Shown: in pieces, positions 24,772 through 32,817 of the stretch
How the letters are laid out: each line of letters begins with the position of its first letter
Numbering within the stretch: position 1 is the first letter of the stretch
Origin: Gemmatimonas sp.
Lineage (GTDB): Bacteria > Gemmatimonadota > Gemmatimonadetes > Gemmatimonadales > Gemmatimonadaceae
Length of the DNA stretch: 58,686 nucleotides
Direction of reading: 5' to 3'
Assembly: GCF_021298855.1 (NCBI RefSeq)
Contig: NZ_JAJTHI010000068.1
Location: 1-58,686, forward strand
Made by a program: the position numbers and the translations under genes
Notes under the pieces: model-generated
The model's input: only the letters and a program-made list of their open reading frames with translations
Databases searched by the model: none
Told to the model about the DNA's origin: nothing

Positions 24772-26052
24772 ATGAATCTGGAGATCGTCACTATCGGCGA
24801 CGAGCTGCTGCTCGGCTTCACCATCGACACCAACGCCGCGCAGCTGGCGCGTGAACTGGCGGCGCTTGGCGTGCGCATCGTGCGGCGCACGACCTGCGGC
24901 GACGATGCGGAGAGCATTCGGCAGGCGGTCAGCGATGCCCTGGGGCGCACCGGGGCGGTCATTACGACAGGCGGGCTCGGGCCCACGGCCGACGACATGA
25001 CGAAGCCGGCCATTGCCGCGATCTTCGGCAAGGGGATGCGCTTGGACACCGGCATCCTCACCGCGCTGCGTGAACGCTGGCGGAAGCGCTTCGGCCATGA
25101 CCTGCCGGTGAGCAACGAGCAGCAAGCCATGGTGCCGGAGGGGTGCACCATTCTCCCCAATCGGCATGGCAGTGCCCCCGGGATCTGGCTCGAAGATGCC
25201 CAGGGCCGGTGGGTGATCATGCTCCCTGGCGTTCCGCGGGAGATGCGCGGAATGCTGGCCGACACCGTCGTGCCCACGCTCCGCGATCGGCTCCCGGTGG
25301 GCGGCCCGGTCATTCGCAGTCGAACGTTGCGCACCGCCAACATTGCCGAGTCGGCGCTGGCCGACCGGCTGGGCGAACTGGCGCGTGGCGTCAACGGTCT
25401 GTCGCTCGCCTATCTGCCGGGGGCGGACGGCGTGGACCTCCGCCTCACCAGCTGGGACCGCGACGCGCGGGCCACCACGGTGGCGCTCGATGAGGCCGCC
25501 GCCCTCGTGCGGAGCAAGGTGTCACGCTATGTGTACGGCGAGAACGACGACGATCTGGCGGCCATCATGCTGGCCGAGTGTGCCGCCCGGAATGCCACCG
25601 TGGCCGTGGCGGAGAGCTGCACGGGGGGCATGCTCGGCATGCGGCTTACCGCGGTCCCCGGTTCCAGCCGTACGGTGCTGGGGGGAACCATTGCCTATGC
25701 CAACGCGGTAAAAACCCGTGAACTCGGGGTGTCGGCGGCACTCATCGACGAACAGGGCGCGGTGAGTGAGCCGGTGGCGCGAGCCATGGCCACCGGCGTG
25801 CGGCTGCGCTTCGGCAGTACCATCGGCCTGGGCATTACGGGCATCGCGGGGCCGGACGGCGGCACGCCGGAGAAACCGGTCGGGACCGTATGGGTCGCGG
25901 TCGATCTGGATGGTGACGTCCACGCCGTGCGCGCCGTGCTGCCGGGAGACCGGCACGAAATCCGCTGGAGAGCGGCACAGCTGGCGCTGGACCGGCTGCG
26001 CAAGGCATTCCTGCGGGAGCAGCAGTCCGAAGGCTGGACCGCCCGCGGGTGA
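24772..26052 (+). CDS. cinA: CinA family protein (NMN deamidase / competence-damage type)
   Basis: 426 residues, full two-domain form. N-terminal MoaB-like domain: MNLEIVTIGDELLLGFTIDTNA, TTGGLGPTADDMTKPAIA and IMLPGVPREMRGML. C-terminal deamidase domain: VAVAESCTGGMLGMRLTAVPGSS, GGTIAYANAVKTRELGV, GITGIAGPDGGTPEKPVGTVW. Such proteins hydrolyse ADP-ribose and deamidate nicotinamide mononucleotide in NAD salvage. A leaderless-type promoter precedes it. It lies 58 bp to the right of the GxxExxY cassette. Confidence 0.93.
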   Translation: MNLEIVTIGDELLLGFTIDTNAAQLARELAALGVRIVRRTTCGDDAESIRQAVSDALGRTGAVITTGGLGPTADDMTKPAIAAIFGKGMRLDTGILTALRERWRKRFGHDLPVSNEQQAMVPEGCTILPNRHGSAPGIWLEDAQGRWVIMLPGVPREMRGMLADTVVPTLRDRLPVGGPVIRSRTLRTANIAESALADRLGELARGVNGLSLAYLPGADGVDLRLTSWDRDARATTVALDEAAALVRSKVSRYVYGENDDDLAAIMLAECAARNATVAVAESCTGGMLGMRLTAVPGSSRTVLGGTIAYANAVKTRELGVSAALIDEQGAVSEPVARAMATGVRLRFGSTIGLGITGIAGPDGGTPEKPVGTVWVAVDLDGDVHAVRAVLPGDRHEIRWRAAQLALDRLRKAFLREQQSEGWTARG

Positions 26053-26176
26053 CATCCACACATTCCATCATCACCGGATCACCGGTTTCCGCAACTTCGG
26101 GCAGGCCCATGCGTAGAGCCTGCACCGCCGCGCCGGCCACCGCCGCCGCGGAGCACCCTCGCTGCATCTTCCGACC

Positions 26177-26716
26177 ATGACCGATCCCATGTCGACCGCT
26201 GACGAGAATCTGGATGCCACGCTCGATCCCCATGCGCCCGCTGCGGCGTCGGCCGAGCCCATGGACGACCGGCAGCGCGAGATCGAAGAGCTGAAGGACA
26301 AGCATCTGCGGCTGGCCGCCGAGTACGACAACTTCCGTCGCCGTGCCGTGAAGGAGCGGCAGGAAGCCGGTTGGCGGGCGCAGGGGGAGGTGGTGCGTGG
26401 GCTCATCGACGCACTCGATGACCTGACCCGCTTCGCCAACGTCGATCCAACCACCGTCGATGCCACCACGGTGGTGAACGGTGTCATCCTCGTCGAAAAG
26501 AAGATCTTCAAGTCGCTCGCCGGCCACGGATTCGAGGTCCTCGATCCCACGGGGCATGCGTTCGATCCGGCGCTGCACGAAGCGGTGAGCACGGCCCCCG
26601 CCGCGCGAGCCGAGGAGGACGGGCAGGTGGCCGTATGCTTCCAGTCCGGCTACGTGATCAACGGTCACGTGCTGCGCCCCGCGCGCGTCGTCGTGAAGCA
26701 GTGGACCGGCGCGTAA
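26177..26716 (+). CDS. grpE: nucleotide exchange factor GrpE
   Basis: 179 residues. Releases ADP from DnaK. Acidic disordered N-terminus (about 35 residues), then coiled coil DDRQREIEELKDKHLRLAAEYDNFRRRAVKERQEA, and the C-terminal wing with LDPTGHAFDPALHEAVS and GYVINGHVLRPARVVVKQ, all family-typical. ATG 26189 is an alternative start. dnaJ follows 64 bp later; dnaK is not in the window. No CIRCE element is visible upstream. Confidence 0.93.
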   Translation: MTDPMSTADENLDATLDPHAPAAASAEPMDDRQREIEELKDKHLRLAAEYDNFRRRAVKERQEAGWRAQGEVVRGLIDALDDLTRFANVDPTTVDATTVVNGVILVEKKIFKSLAGHGFEVLDPTGHAFDPALHEAVSTAPAARAEEDGQVAVCFQSGYVINGHVLRPARVVVKQWTGA

Positions 26717-26780
26717 GCTGATCGCGTGCGCTGATCGCGTCCGCGATCGCGCGCGCTCTTCTCAGGCCTCAACGTACAGC

Positions 26781-27920
26781 ATGGCCAACGGCACCGATTT
26801 CTACGCAGTCCTCGGGGTCTCGTCTTCCGCCACGGCGGACGAGATCAAGAAGCAGTACCGGCGACTCGCGAAGCAGTACCATCCCGACACCAACCAGAAC
26901 GATCCCAAGGCCGCCGATCGCTTCAAGGAGATCTCCGAGGCGTACAACGTGCTTGGCGACGCCGAGAAGCGGAAAGAGTACGACGACATGCGTCGGCTGG
27001 GTGCCTTCGGCGGCGTGGGGTTCGGGGGCGCGCGTGCGTCGCGACCGGGCGCCGGCGGAGCCTCGCGCGGTCCGGGTCAGGCGGGTGCCGGCACCTTCAC
27101 CGATTTCGATGTGGGGGGCATTGGCGGCCTCGGCGATCTCTTCTCGTCGATGTTCGGCGGCGCGGCGGGCGCACGCAACGCCCGCTCCCGCAGCAGCGAA
27201 AAGGGGCAGACCATCGAGCAGACGGTCGAGGTCCCCTTTCGTATCGCCGCGGCCGGCGGCAAGGTACCCGTCGAACTCGAGGTGAACGAAGAGTGCGCCA
27301 TGTGCCGCGGCAGCGGTGCGGCCCCCGGCGCCCAGATCAAGCCGTGTGGCGAGTGCAGCGGTCGCGGCGTGATTTCCTTCGGACAGGGGAGCTTTGCCGT
27401 GAATCGCCCCTGTCCGGTGTGCATGGGGCGCGGCAGCGTGCCCACGGAACGCTGCGGGACCTGCCGTGGTACTGGAGAGGCACGGGCGCGTCGCACGGTC
27501 AACATTACCGTGCCGGCGGGAGCGGAAAGCGGCAGCAAGGTGCGCTTGCGCGGGCAGGGGGGCAAAGGCGCGGCTGGCGGACAGGCCGGTGATCTGGTGA
27601 TCACCTTCTCGGTGCTTCCCGATCGCTTCTACAAGCGCGATGGGCTCGATCTCATCGCCACGGTGCCCATCAACATCGCGCAGGCCACGCTGGGCTCGCG
27701 CGTGAGCGTGAAGACCCTCGACGGGAAGAAGGTGGCCATCCGCATTCCCGCCGGCACCTCGGCGGGGCGCCGCTTCAAGATCGGCGGTCAGGGGATCGAG
27801 AAGGAGGGGAGGAAAGGCGACCTGCTGGTGGAAGTGACCATCACCGTACCGGAGAGCCTCACGGAGGCCCAGGAGAAGGCGATGCGCGATTTCGCGGAAG
27901 CGAGCGGGATGAAGTACTGA
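26781..27920 (+). CDS. dnaJ: chaperone DnaJ
   Basis: 379 residues. Co-chaperone that stimulates DnaK ATPase and delivers clients. J domain at residues 5-70 with HPD in KQYHPDTNQND, a Gly-rich linker (about 73-115), four zinc-binding CxxCxGxG-type motifs (CAMCRGSG, CGECSGRG, CPVCMGRG, CGTCRGTG), and C-terminal substrate-binding domains (IRIPAGTSAGRRFKIGGQG). Standard length. Follows grpE; the next gene starts on the last base of its stop codon. Confidence 0.95.
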   Translation: MANGTDFYAVLGVSSSATADEIKKQYRRLAKQYHPDTNQNDPKAADRFKEISEAYNVLGDAEKRKEYDDMRRLGAFGGVGFGGARASRPGAGGASRGPGQAGAGTFTDFDVGGIGGLGDLFSSMFGGAAGARNARSRSSEKGQTIEQTVEVPFRIAAAGGKVPVELEVNEECAMCRGSGAAPGAQIKPCGECSGRGVISFGQGSFAVNRPCPVCMGRGSVPTERCGTCRGTGEARARRTVNITVPAGAESGSKVRLRGQGGKGAAGGQAGDLVITFSVLPDRFYKRDGLDLIATVPINIAQATLGSRVSVKTLDGKKVAIRIPAGTSAGRRFKIGGQGIEKEGRKGDLLVEVTITVPESLTEAQEKAMRDFAEASGMKY

Positions 27921-28444
27921 TGCGCTCCTCGTGCGCCGTAGCCCTGGTGGTGCTGTGTGCCGCTGCGGCGCCGGTCGTGTACGCGCAGGAGATGCCGGCT
28001 CCCGTGGCTCCGGTGCGCGAGACCCCGAGCGCCTCGGGTACGCGCTGGCAGTTCGACCAGTGCATGGGCGGCGTTACCTACGGCGCGCCACTCAAGTGGG
28101 CGTTGAGCTACGGCATGGGGTGGGTGCGCGAAAGTGAACAGCGCACCTGGTGCTTCCTGGGCGCGGGGAAGGTGGGGTTTGGCGGGGCCAGCTTCAACGT
28201 GGGGCTGGCCAACTCCATGGGCCACCTCGGGAGCGGCGTGGCCATCACCGGCGGGGTCCTCCGCACCTTCAACGATCCCATGGGCGCGCTCGCCAGGCGC
28301 ACGTATGTTGGCGGGAGTGTGCATCTGTGGCCGCTGCTCGCGCTGGGGGGGGAGGTGGGCTACTACACCCGCGTGGGCACCGACCCGGCCGGGACGACCC
28401 GCCGGCGCGGCCTCATCACCTGGTCCACCGGGTTCGGGTTCTAG
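27920..28444 (+). CDS. exported hypothetical protein, beta-rich
   Basis: 174 residues; ATG shares one base with the dnaJ stop (TGATG), so translation is likely coupled. Signal peptide ends near VVYAQE. The mature part has alternating short strands (WALSYGMGWV, WCFLGAGKVGFGGASFNVGLANSM, YVGGSVHLWPLLALGGEVGYYTRV) and ends in phenylalanine (TWSTGFGF), suggestive of a small outer-membrane barrel. I do not recognise a family. The link to dnaJ may be only transcriptional. Confidence 0.6.
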   Translation: MRSSCAVALVVLCAAAAPVVYAQEMPAPVAPVRETPSASGTRWQFDQCMGGVTYGAPLKWALSYGMGWVRESEQRTWCFLGAGKVGFGGASFNVGLANSMGHLGSGVAITGGVLRTFNDPMGALARRTYVGGSVHLWPLLALGGEVGYYTRVGTDPAGTTRRRGLITWSTGFGF

Positions 28445-28506
28445 GGTGCTGGTGGCCGAGGCACATCATCGCCCAGGCCACGCCGATCTCGGCCCTCCGC
28501 CCCTGA

Positions 28507-28543
28507 TTGGCGCCGGATAGCGCGCCACCGTAGGTTGGCGCCC
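28507..28543 (+). promoter_or_regulatory. promoter of the dicarboxylate symporter gene, leaderless type
   Basis: TTGGCG (28507-28512), 18-bp spacer, TAGGTT (28531-28536), seven bases, ATG 28544. No ribosome binding site. TTG 28535, which overlaps the hexamer, is an unlikely start. Confidence 0.55.
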
Positions 28544-29815
28544 ATGTCGGACACCCGCCCTTCTCCGCTCCGGTCCACCGGCGTCCAGGTGTCGCTGGGC
28601 CTTGTCGCCGGGCTCACGCTGGGTTTGCTCCTTTCCCGCGAGAGCGCCCCGACGACGTTCCTCAGCGGCTTGCTGGCCACGCTCGACGTGGTCGGCACCG
28701 CATGGATCAACGCCGTGCGCATGACGGTGATTCCGCTGGTGGTCCCGCTGCTGATCGTGGGAGTGGCCGGTGGCGACGACCTGAAATCGACCGGTGCCGT
28801 TGGTGCCAAGGCCTTCGGGTGGATGCTGCTCCTGCTCGTGGCCTGCGCACTCTTTTCGGCCACGGTGTCGAGTCTGTGGTTCGAATCGCTGGTCCTCGAT
28901 CCGGCGGCCACCACGCGCCTGCGGGAATCCGCCAGGATCGATGTGCCAACGGCCGATGCGCTGTCGGTCCGTACGTTCCTCCTGTCGCTCATTCCGCTCA
29001 ATCCGATCAAGGCGGCGGCTGATGGGACGCTGCTGCCGGTGGTGCTCTTCACCCTGCTGTATGCGTTCGCCCTTGGCCGGGTCGGTGAGGCGCCGCGCGC
29101 GGCGCAGCTCGCCTTCTTTCGTGGCATGTCGGACACCATGCTCGTGGTGGTGCGCTGGATCCTTGCCCTGGGCGGCATCGGCATCTTCGCCCTGGCCACC
29201 GTGCTGGGGCAGAAGCTGGGCACCAATGTGCTGGGCGCCATCGGCTTCTACTTCATGGTGAACATCGCCCTGCACCTCGTGGCCACGGCCGGGATCTACG
29301 TGATCATTGCCGTCACGCGCCGAGTCCCGTGGCGTGATTTCGCGCGGGCCATGGTTCCGGCGAGCGTCGTGGGCATGGGCACGCGCAGTTCGCTCGCGAG
29401 TCTCCCGGCCATGGTGAAGGGAGCAACCGACGTGCTCAGGTTGCCGCCCACCGCCACCGGCTTCGTGCTGCCGCTCTGCGCCAGCGTGTTCAAGCTCACG
29501 AGTGCCATCTACTGGGTGGTGGGCGCCCTGTTCATCGCCAAGCTGTACGGCATCGATCTCAGCACGGCGAATCTCGCGCTCGTTGCGGCGTCGAGTGTGG
29601 TGCTCAACTTCAGCACCCCCGGCATCCCCAGCGGTGGCATGCTGCTGCAGGTGCCGCTCTACTCGAGCATCGGGCTGCCCGTGGAGGGGATCGGCATTCT
29701 CATCGCGCTCGATACGCTGCCGGACATGTTCAAGACGTTGCTGAACGTCACGAGCGACATGTTCGTGGCGGTCATGACCACGCCGCGGGAACAGCCGAAG
29801 GACTCGCGCGCCTGA
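28544..29815 (+). CDS. dicarboxylate/amino acid:cation symporter (DAACS, GltP-like)
   Basis: 423 residues, integral inner-membrane carrier. Family marks: WINAVRMTVIPLVVPLLIVGVAGG, the serine-rich re-entrant region GMGTRSSLASLPAM (the usual TSSSxxTLP, here RSSLASLP), FVLPLCASVFKLTSAIYWVV (NMDGTA position replaced by CASVFKL), and PGIPSGGMLLQVPLYSSIGLP. The changes at the two signature loops suggest a substrate other than glutamate or C4 acids. Own promoter; followed by an intrinsic terminator. Confidence 0.85.
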   Translation: MSDTRPSPLRSTGVQVSLGLVAGLTLGLLLSRESAPTTFLSGLLATLDVVGTAWINAVRMTVIPLVVPLLIVGVAGGDDLKSTGAVGAKAFGWMLLLLVACALFSATVSSLWFESLVLDPAATTRLRESARIDVPTADALSVRTFLLSLIPLNPIKAAADGTLLPVVLFTLLYAFALGRVGEAPRAAQLAFFRGMSDTMLVVVRWILALGGIGIFALATVLGQKLGTNVLGAIGFYFMVNIALHLVATAGIYVIIAVTRRVPWRDFARAMVPASVVGMGTRSSLASLPAMVKGATDVLRLPPTATGFVLPLCASVFKLTSAIYWVVGALFIAKLYGIDLSTANLALVAASSVVLNFSTPGIPSGGMLLQVPLYSSIGLPVEGIGILIALDTLPDMFKTLLNVTSDMFVAVMTTPREQPKDSRA

Positions 29816-29832
29816 CGGCGCGCGTTTGGTTC
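29805..29832 (+). terminator. intrinsic terminator of the symporter gene
   Basis: CGCGCGCC (29805-29812), loop TGAC, GGCGCGCG (29817-29824), then TTTGGTTC. The stem overlaps the stop codon. Confidence 0.7.
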
Positions 29833-29840
29833 ACACGGGT

Positions 29841-29917
29841 GGAAGCAGGAGGAAGGCCGTCAGGAGGAGGGAGGACGCGCCTTCTCCCCGCCCCCTGATC
29901 CCCTTCCTCCTGCTCCC
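29841..29917. repeat. purine-rich long palindrome (AGCAGGG family), copy 2
   Basis: Arms 29841-29867 and 29891-29917 match as inverse copies at 22 of 27 positions and share the words AGCAGGAGGAAGG and TCAGG with the 20783-20870 element. It sits between the two convergent terminators. Confidence 0.7.
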
Positions 29918-29927
29918 TTCCTTGCAA

Positions 29928-29954
29928 GACAAAGGGCGCGCCACCGGCGCGCCC
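29928..29954 (-). terminator. intrinsic terminator of mnmA
   Basis: Read leftward: perfect 9-bp stem GGGCGCGCC (29954-29946), 3-nt loop, GGCGCGCCC (29942-29934), then TTTGTC. It starts 4 bp after the mnmA stop. Confidence 0.8.
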
Positions 29955-29957
29955 AAA

Positions 29958-31109
29958 TCATCCCGCAAGCAGCGGTAACCGCCGGCTCGGCGCCGCGCGC
30001 ATGCCGCGCTCGATCACCCCGCCGCCAAGCACGAGGTCGCCGTCGTAGATCACGAGCGACTGCCCCGGCGAAATGGCCTGAATGGGTTCGTCGAGCGCCA
30101 ACTCCACGCTGCCGCGGTCGAGTCGCACGATGGTGGCCGGCGAAGGCGCAGCCCGGTTGCGCACCTGCACCTGCACGGTGCTTCCCTCGGCCGGCGCATC
30201 GTACAGCCAGTTGAGCTCGCGCGCCTCGAGACCGCGTCCCAGCAACGCCTCGCGCGGGCCGATCACCACCGCGCGCTCGGCGGGCACTATCTCCACCACG
30301 AACATGGGCGCGCCGAAGCCACCGGGCAGTCCCTTGCGCTGGCCGATCGTGAACTTCGCGAAGCCATCGTGTTCGCCCACCACCTCGCCACTGGCGAGGC
30401 GAATGGGACCACGCTGCAGCGCCGGCGCGTCGCTGCCGAGGTGCTCGCGGATCACCCGCACATGATCACCATCGGGCACGAAGCAGATGTCCTGACTTTC
30501 GATCTTCTCGGCGGTGCGCAGGCCGAAGCGACGCGCAATCTCCCGGGTCTCGGCTTTCGACTGACCGCCAATCGGCAGCACGAGCCGGTCGAGTACCCCA
30601 CGGTCGATCCCCCACAGGAAATAGCTCTGGTCCTTCGACGGGTCCATGCCACGCCGCATCACGGCACCGTCACCCAGACGACCCATGCGCGCGTAGTGGC
30701 CGGTGGCCAGCCAGCGCGCATCGATGGCGTCGGCCTTGTCGAGCAGGTCACGGAACTTCGTGAACGTGTTGCAGCGCACGCACGGGATGGGGGTGTGTCC
30801 GCGTGCGTACTCCTGCACGAAGTCGTCGAGCACATCGTGCCCGAAGTGGTCGACGAGATTGGTGACGTAGTGCGGGATGCCCAGCGTCTCGCACACGCGT
30901 CGCGCGTCACTGGTGGCATCGAGCGAGCAGCACGGCCGGTCGGGCACGTCGGCCCCGTCGCCGTGCAGCTTCATCGTCACGCCCACCACGTCGCATCCGG
31001 CATCCACAAGCAACGCGGCGGCCACGCTCGAATCCACGCCGCCGCTCATGGCCACGAGGACGCGGTCGCCCTTCTGGGGCACGAGCGGGGGAGTCAGGGA
31101 CGTGTTCAT
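29958..31109 (-). CDS. mnmA: tRNA-specific 2-thiouridylase MnmA
   Basis: 383 residues from ATG 31109. Thiolates U34 of tRNA Lys, Glu and Gln. PP-loop VLVAMSGGVDSSVAA, the first catalytic cysteine in GHTPIPCVRCNTFTKF, KDQSYFLWGI, and the second in KIESQDICFVPDG; C-terminal beta domain ends RRLPLLAG. A longer in-frame extension upstream overlaps repeat DNA and is ignored. A cysteine desulfurase lies directly upstream on the same strand, so the sulfur donor and the thiolase are encoded together, separated by a 124-bp palindromic spacer. Confidence 0.95.
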   Translation of the reverse strand: MNTSLTPPLVPQKGDRVLVAMSGGVDSSVAAALLVDAGCDVVGVTMKLHGDGADVPDRPCCSLDATSDARRVCETLGIPHYVTNLVDHFGHDVLDDFVQEYARGHTPIPCVRCNTFTKFRDLLDKADAIDARWLATGHYARMGRLGDGAVMRRGMDPSKDQSYFLWGIDRGVLDRLVLPIGGQSKAETREIARRFGLRTAEKIESQDICFVPDGDHVRVIREHLGSDAPALQRGPIRLASGEVVGEHDGFAKFTIGQRKGLPGGFGAPMFVVEIVPAERAVVIGPREALLGRGLEARELNWLYDAPAEGSTVQVQVRNRAAPSPATIVRLDRGSVELALDEPIQAISPGQSLVIYDGDLVLGGGVIERGMRAAPSRRLPLLAG

Positions 31110-31131
31110 CGACTGTTGGAGGACGCGCCCA

Positions 31132-31221
31132 CACGGAGCTCGCCGAGGATGGTGAGGGCACAGAGCGCCACACTGCTTGATCTTGAACTCCGTGTCCTCA
31201 CCATACTCCGTGATCTCTGTG
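31132..31221. repeat. 34-bp-arm palindrome between cysteine desulfurase and mnmA
   Basis: Arms 31132-31165 and 31188-31221 are inverse copies matching at 27 of 34 positions, made of words such as GATGGTGAGG and CACGGAG. It fills the mnmA upstream spacer. Confidence 0.7.
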
Positions 31222-31233
31222 CGTACGCGTTTC

Positions 31234-32418
31234 TCAGAACTCCACCGTCTCGAACACCGGCGCATTCTTCACGCCGCGTGCCTTGTCGGCGAGCGTCGCC
31301 AGGACATCCACCGTACGCGTGACGCATTCCGGCGTGCTGAGACAGCCGAGTGACAACCGCAGCGCCGCGTTCGCGAGTTCGGGAGCGACACCCATGGCGC
31401 TCAGGACGTGGCTCGCCGACACGCTTCCGCTCTGGCAGGCGCTGCCGGCGCTGCAGGCGATGCCGCGCAGATCGAGCGCCATCAGGAGCGACTCGCTGTT
31501 GGCACCCGGAATGGACACGTTCACGACATGCGCCGCGCGCGGGGCATCGACGCCGTGAATCACCACGTCGGGGATGCGTTCGCGCAGCCCGGTCTCCAGC
31601 GCCGTGCGCAGCGCCAGCAGTCGTGCCTGCTCGGCGTCGTGTTCTGCCAGCACCAGCTCGGCCGCCGTGGCGAGGCCAATGGCGAACGCTACGTTCTCCG
31701 TGCCGGGGCGACGACCACGATCCTGCGAGCCGCCATGGAACATGGGCTCGAGCGGCGTGTCGCGCCGGATGAAGAGCGCCCCAATGCCCTTGGGGGCGCC
31801 AATCTTGTGCCCGCTCAGGGTGAGCAGGTCGAACGCCTGCGTCCGGGCGTCAATGGCCACCTTGCCGAACGCCTGGACCCCGTCCGTGTGGAACACGGCC
31901 CCCACCGACTTGGCCTGCGCGGCCAGCGCGGGAATGTCCTGAACGACCCCCACCTCGTTGTTCACCCACATCACGCTTGCCACCGCGACCCGCTCGTCGA
32001 GCAGGGTCGCGAAGTGCTCAGCATCCACCAGCCCACTCCCGTGCACTCGCACCAGGCGCTCCTCGCCTCCCTCGTGCACGACCTGATGCACCGCCGCCAG
32101 TACGGCCTTGTGCTCGATGGGCGTGGAAACGGCCGCCGTACGCCCCTGGGCCTTGAGGGTGCGATACACCCCCAGCACGGCGAAGTTGTCGCCCTCGGTG
32201 CCGCCCGAGGTGAAGCACACTTCGTCGGGGTTCGCACCGAGGCATGCGGCCATGCGCTCGCGGGCTTCATCCAGCGCCACCCGCGCCTCGCGCCCCCAGC
32301 GGTGCACACTGCTGGGGTTGCCGAAGCGGGGGCCGAAAAATGGCACCATGGCGGCCATGACCTCGTCGCGCACCGGCGTGGTGGCGGCGTGGTCGAGGTA
32401 AATGGGGGAGTGCGGCAT
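31234..32418 (-). CDS. cysteine desulfurase (IscS/NifS-like)
   Basis: 394 residues, PLP enzyme that takes sulfur from cysteine as a persulfide. Features: IYLDHAATTPVRDEV, SGGTEGDNFAV, STPIEHKAVL, HTDGVQAFGKV, the PLP lysine in LTLSGHKIGAPKGIG, RRPGTENV, and the active-site cysteine loop GIACSAGSACQSG. The short loop with Cys-Ser-Ala-Gly-Ser-Ala fits the IscS/NifS class. Placed upstream of mnmA, it most likely supplies sulfur for tRNA thiolation and perhaps Fe-S assembly; no iscU is nearby. Confidence 0.92.
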   Translation of the reverse strand: MPHSPIYLDHAATTPVRDEVMAAMVPFFGPRFGNPSSVHRWGREARVALDEARERMAACLGANPDEVCFTSGGTEGDNFAVLGVYRTLKAQGRTAAVSTPIEHKAVLAAVHQVVHEGGEERLVRVHGSGLVDAEHFATLLDERVAVASVMWVNNEVGVVQDIPALAAQAKSVGAVFHTDGVQAFGKVAIDARTQAFDLLTLSGHKIGAPKGIGALFIRRDTPLEPMFHGGSQDRGRRPGTENVAFAIGLATAAELVLAEHDAEQARLLALRTALETGLRERIPDVVIHGVDAPRAAHVVNVSIPGANSESLLMALDLRGIACSAGSACQSGSVSASHVLSAMGVAPELANAALRLSLGCLSTPECVTRTVDVLATLADKARGVKNAPVFETVEF

Positions 32419-32430
32419 TGTGGCAAATTA
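32419..32430 (-). promoter_or_regulatory. -10-like TAATTT six bases before the desulfurase ATG
   Basis: Read leftward: TAATTT (32430-32425), GCCACA, ATG 32418. Same spacing as the DinB/YfiT, dnaX and cinA starts; no ribosome binding site. Confidence 0.5.
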
Positions 32431-32469
32431 AGGGGGGCGGGAGGTGAGGACTATCGCTCACCTCCGGCG

Positions 32470-32800
32470 GCCGGCTGTCCGACGGCCGGAACGGCGGGTG
32501 GTCGGGTGGTCTGACGGTCGGTGGACCGAGGTCGGATGAATGCCCGAGTTCCGAGGCCGGAAGTCCTCCGAAATCGGAGGCCGGGGGCGTCGCCGTCGGG
32601 GAACCCACGGGGAAGCTGCTCGGTAGCATGACCTGAGCACGCGGCTCTCGGAATACCGCCCCGCCCCTGACGTAGTAGCCGGACTCGGACCTCCGAGGCC
32701 TTCGGAATTCGGATTTCGGGCATCCATCCGAACTCTTGTCATCCGGCCTCCGATTGTCCGACCTCCGAAGCGGCCCGCCACCTCTGCATCCAGTCCATCG
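32470..32800. repeat. low-complexity palindromic spacer (TCCGAGGTCGG family)
   Basis: The 399-bp stretch 32419-32817 has no gene I can support. It contains nested inverted repeats: 32573-32584 (ATCGGAGGCCGG) with 32743-32754, and imperfect outer arms at 32533-32558 and 32695-32728. The words TCCGAGG, CCGGAAGTCCTC and GGAGGCCGG recur. A related patch is at 35530-35635. Confidence 0.65.
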
Positions 32801-32817
32801 GATTTCCGAAGGTCTCC

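Noticed and set aside
26053-26176. CIRCE (HrcA) operator before grpE-dnaJ
   Set aside because: No TTAGCACTC/GAGTGCTAA inverted pair is visible in the spacer.
31234-32418. Cysteine desulfurase as part of a nitrogen-fixation set (nifS)
   Set aside because: No other nif gene is present; the pairing with mnmA points to tRNA thiolation. The NifH-like gene in the window is bchL.
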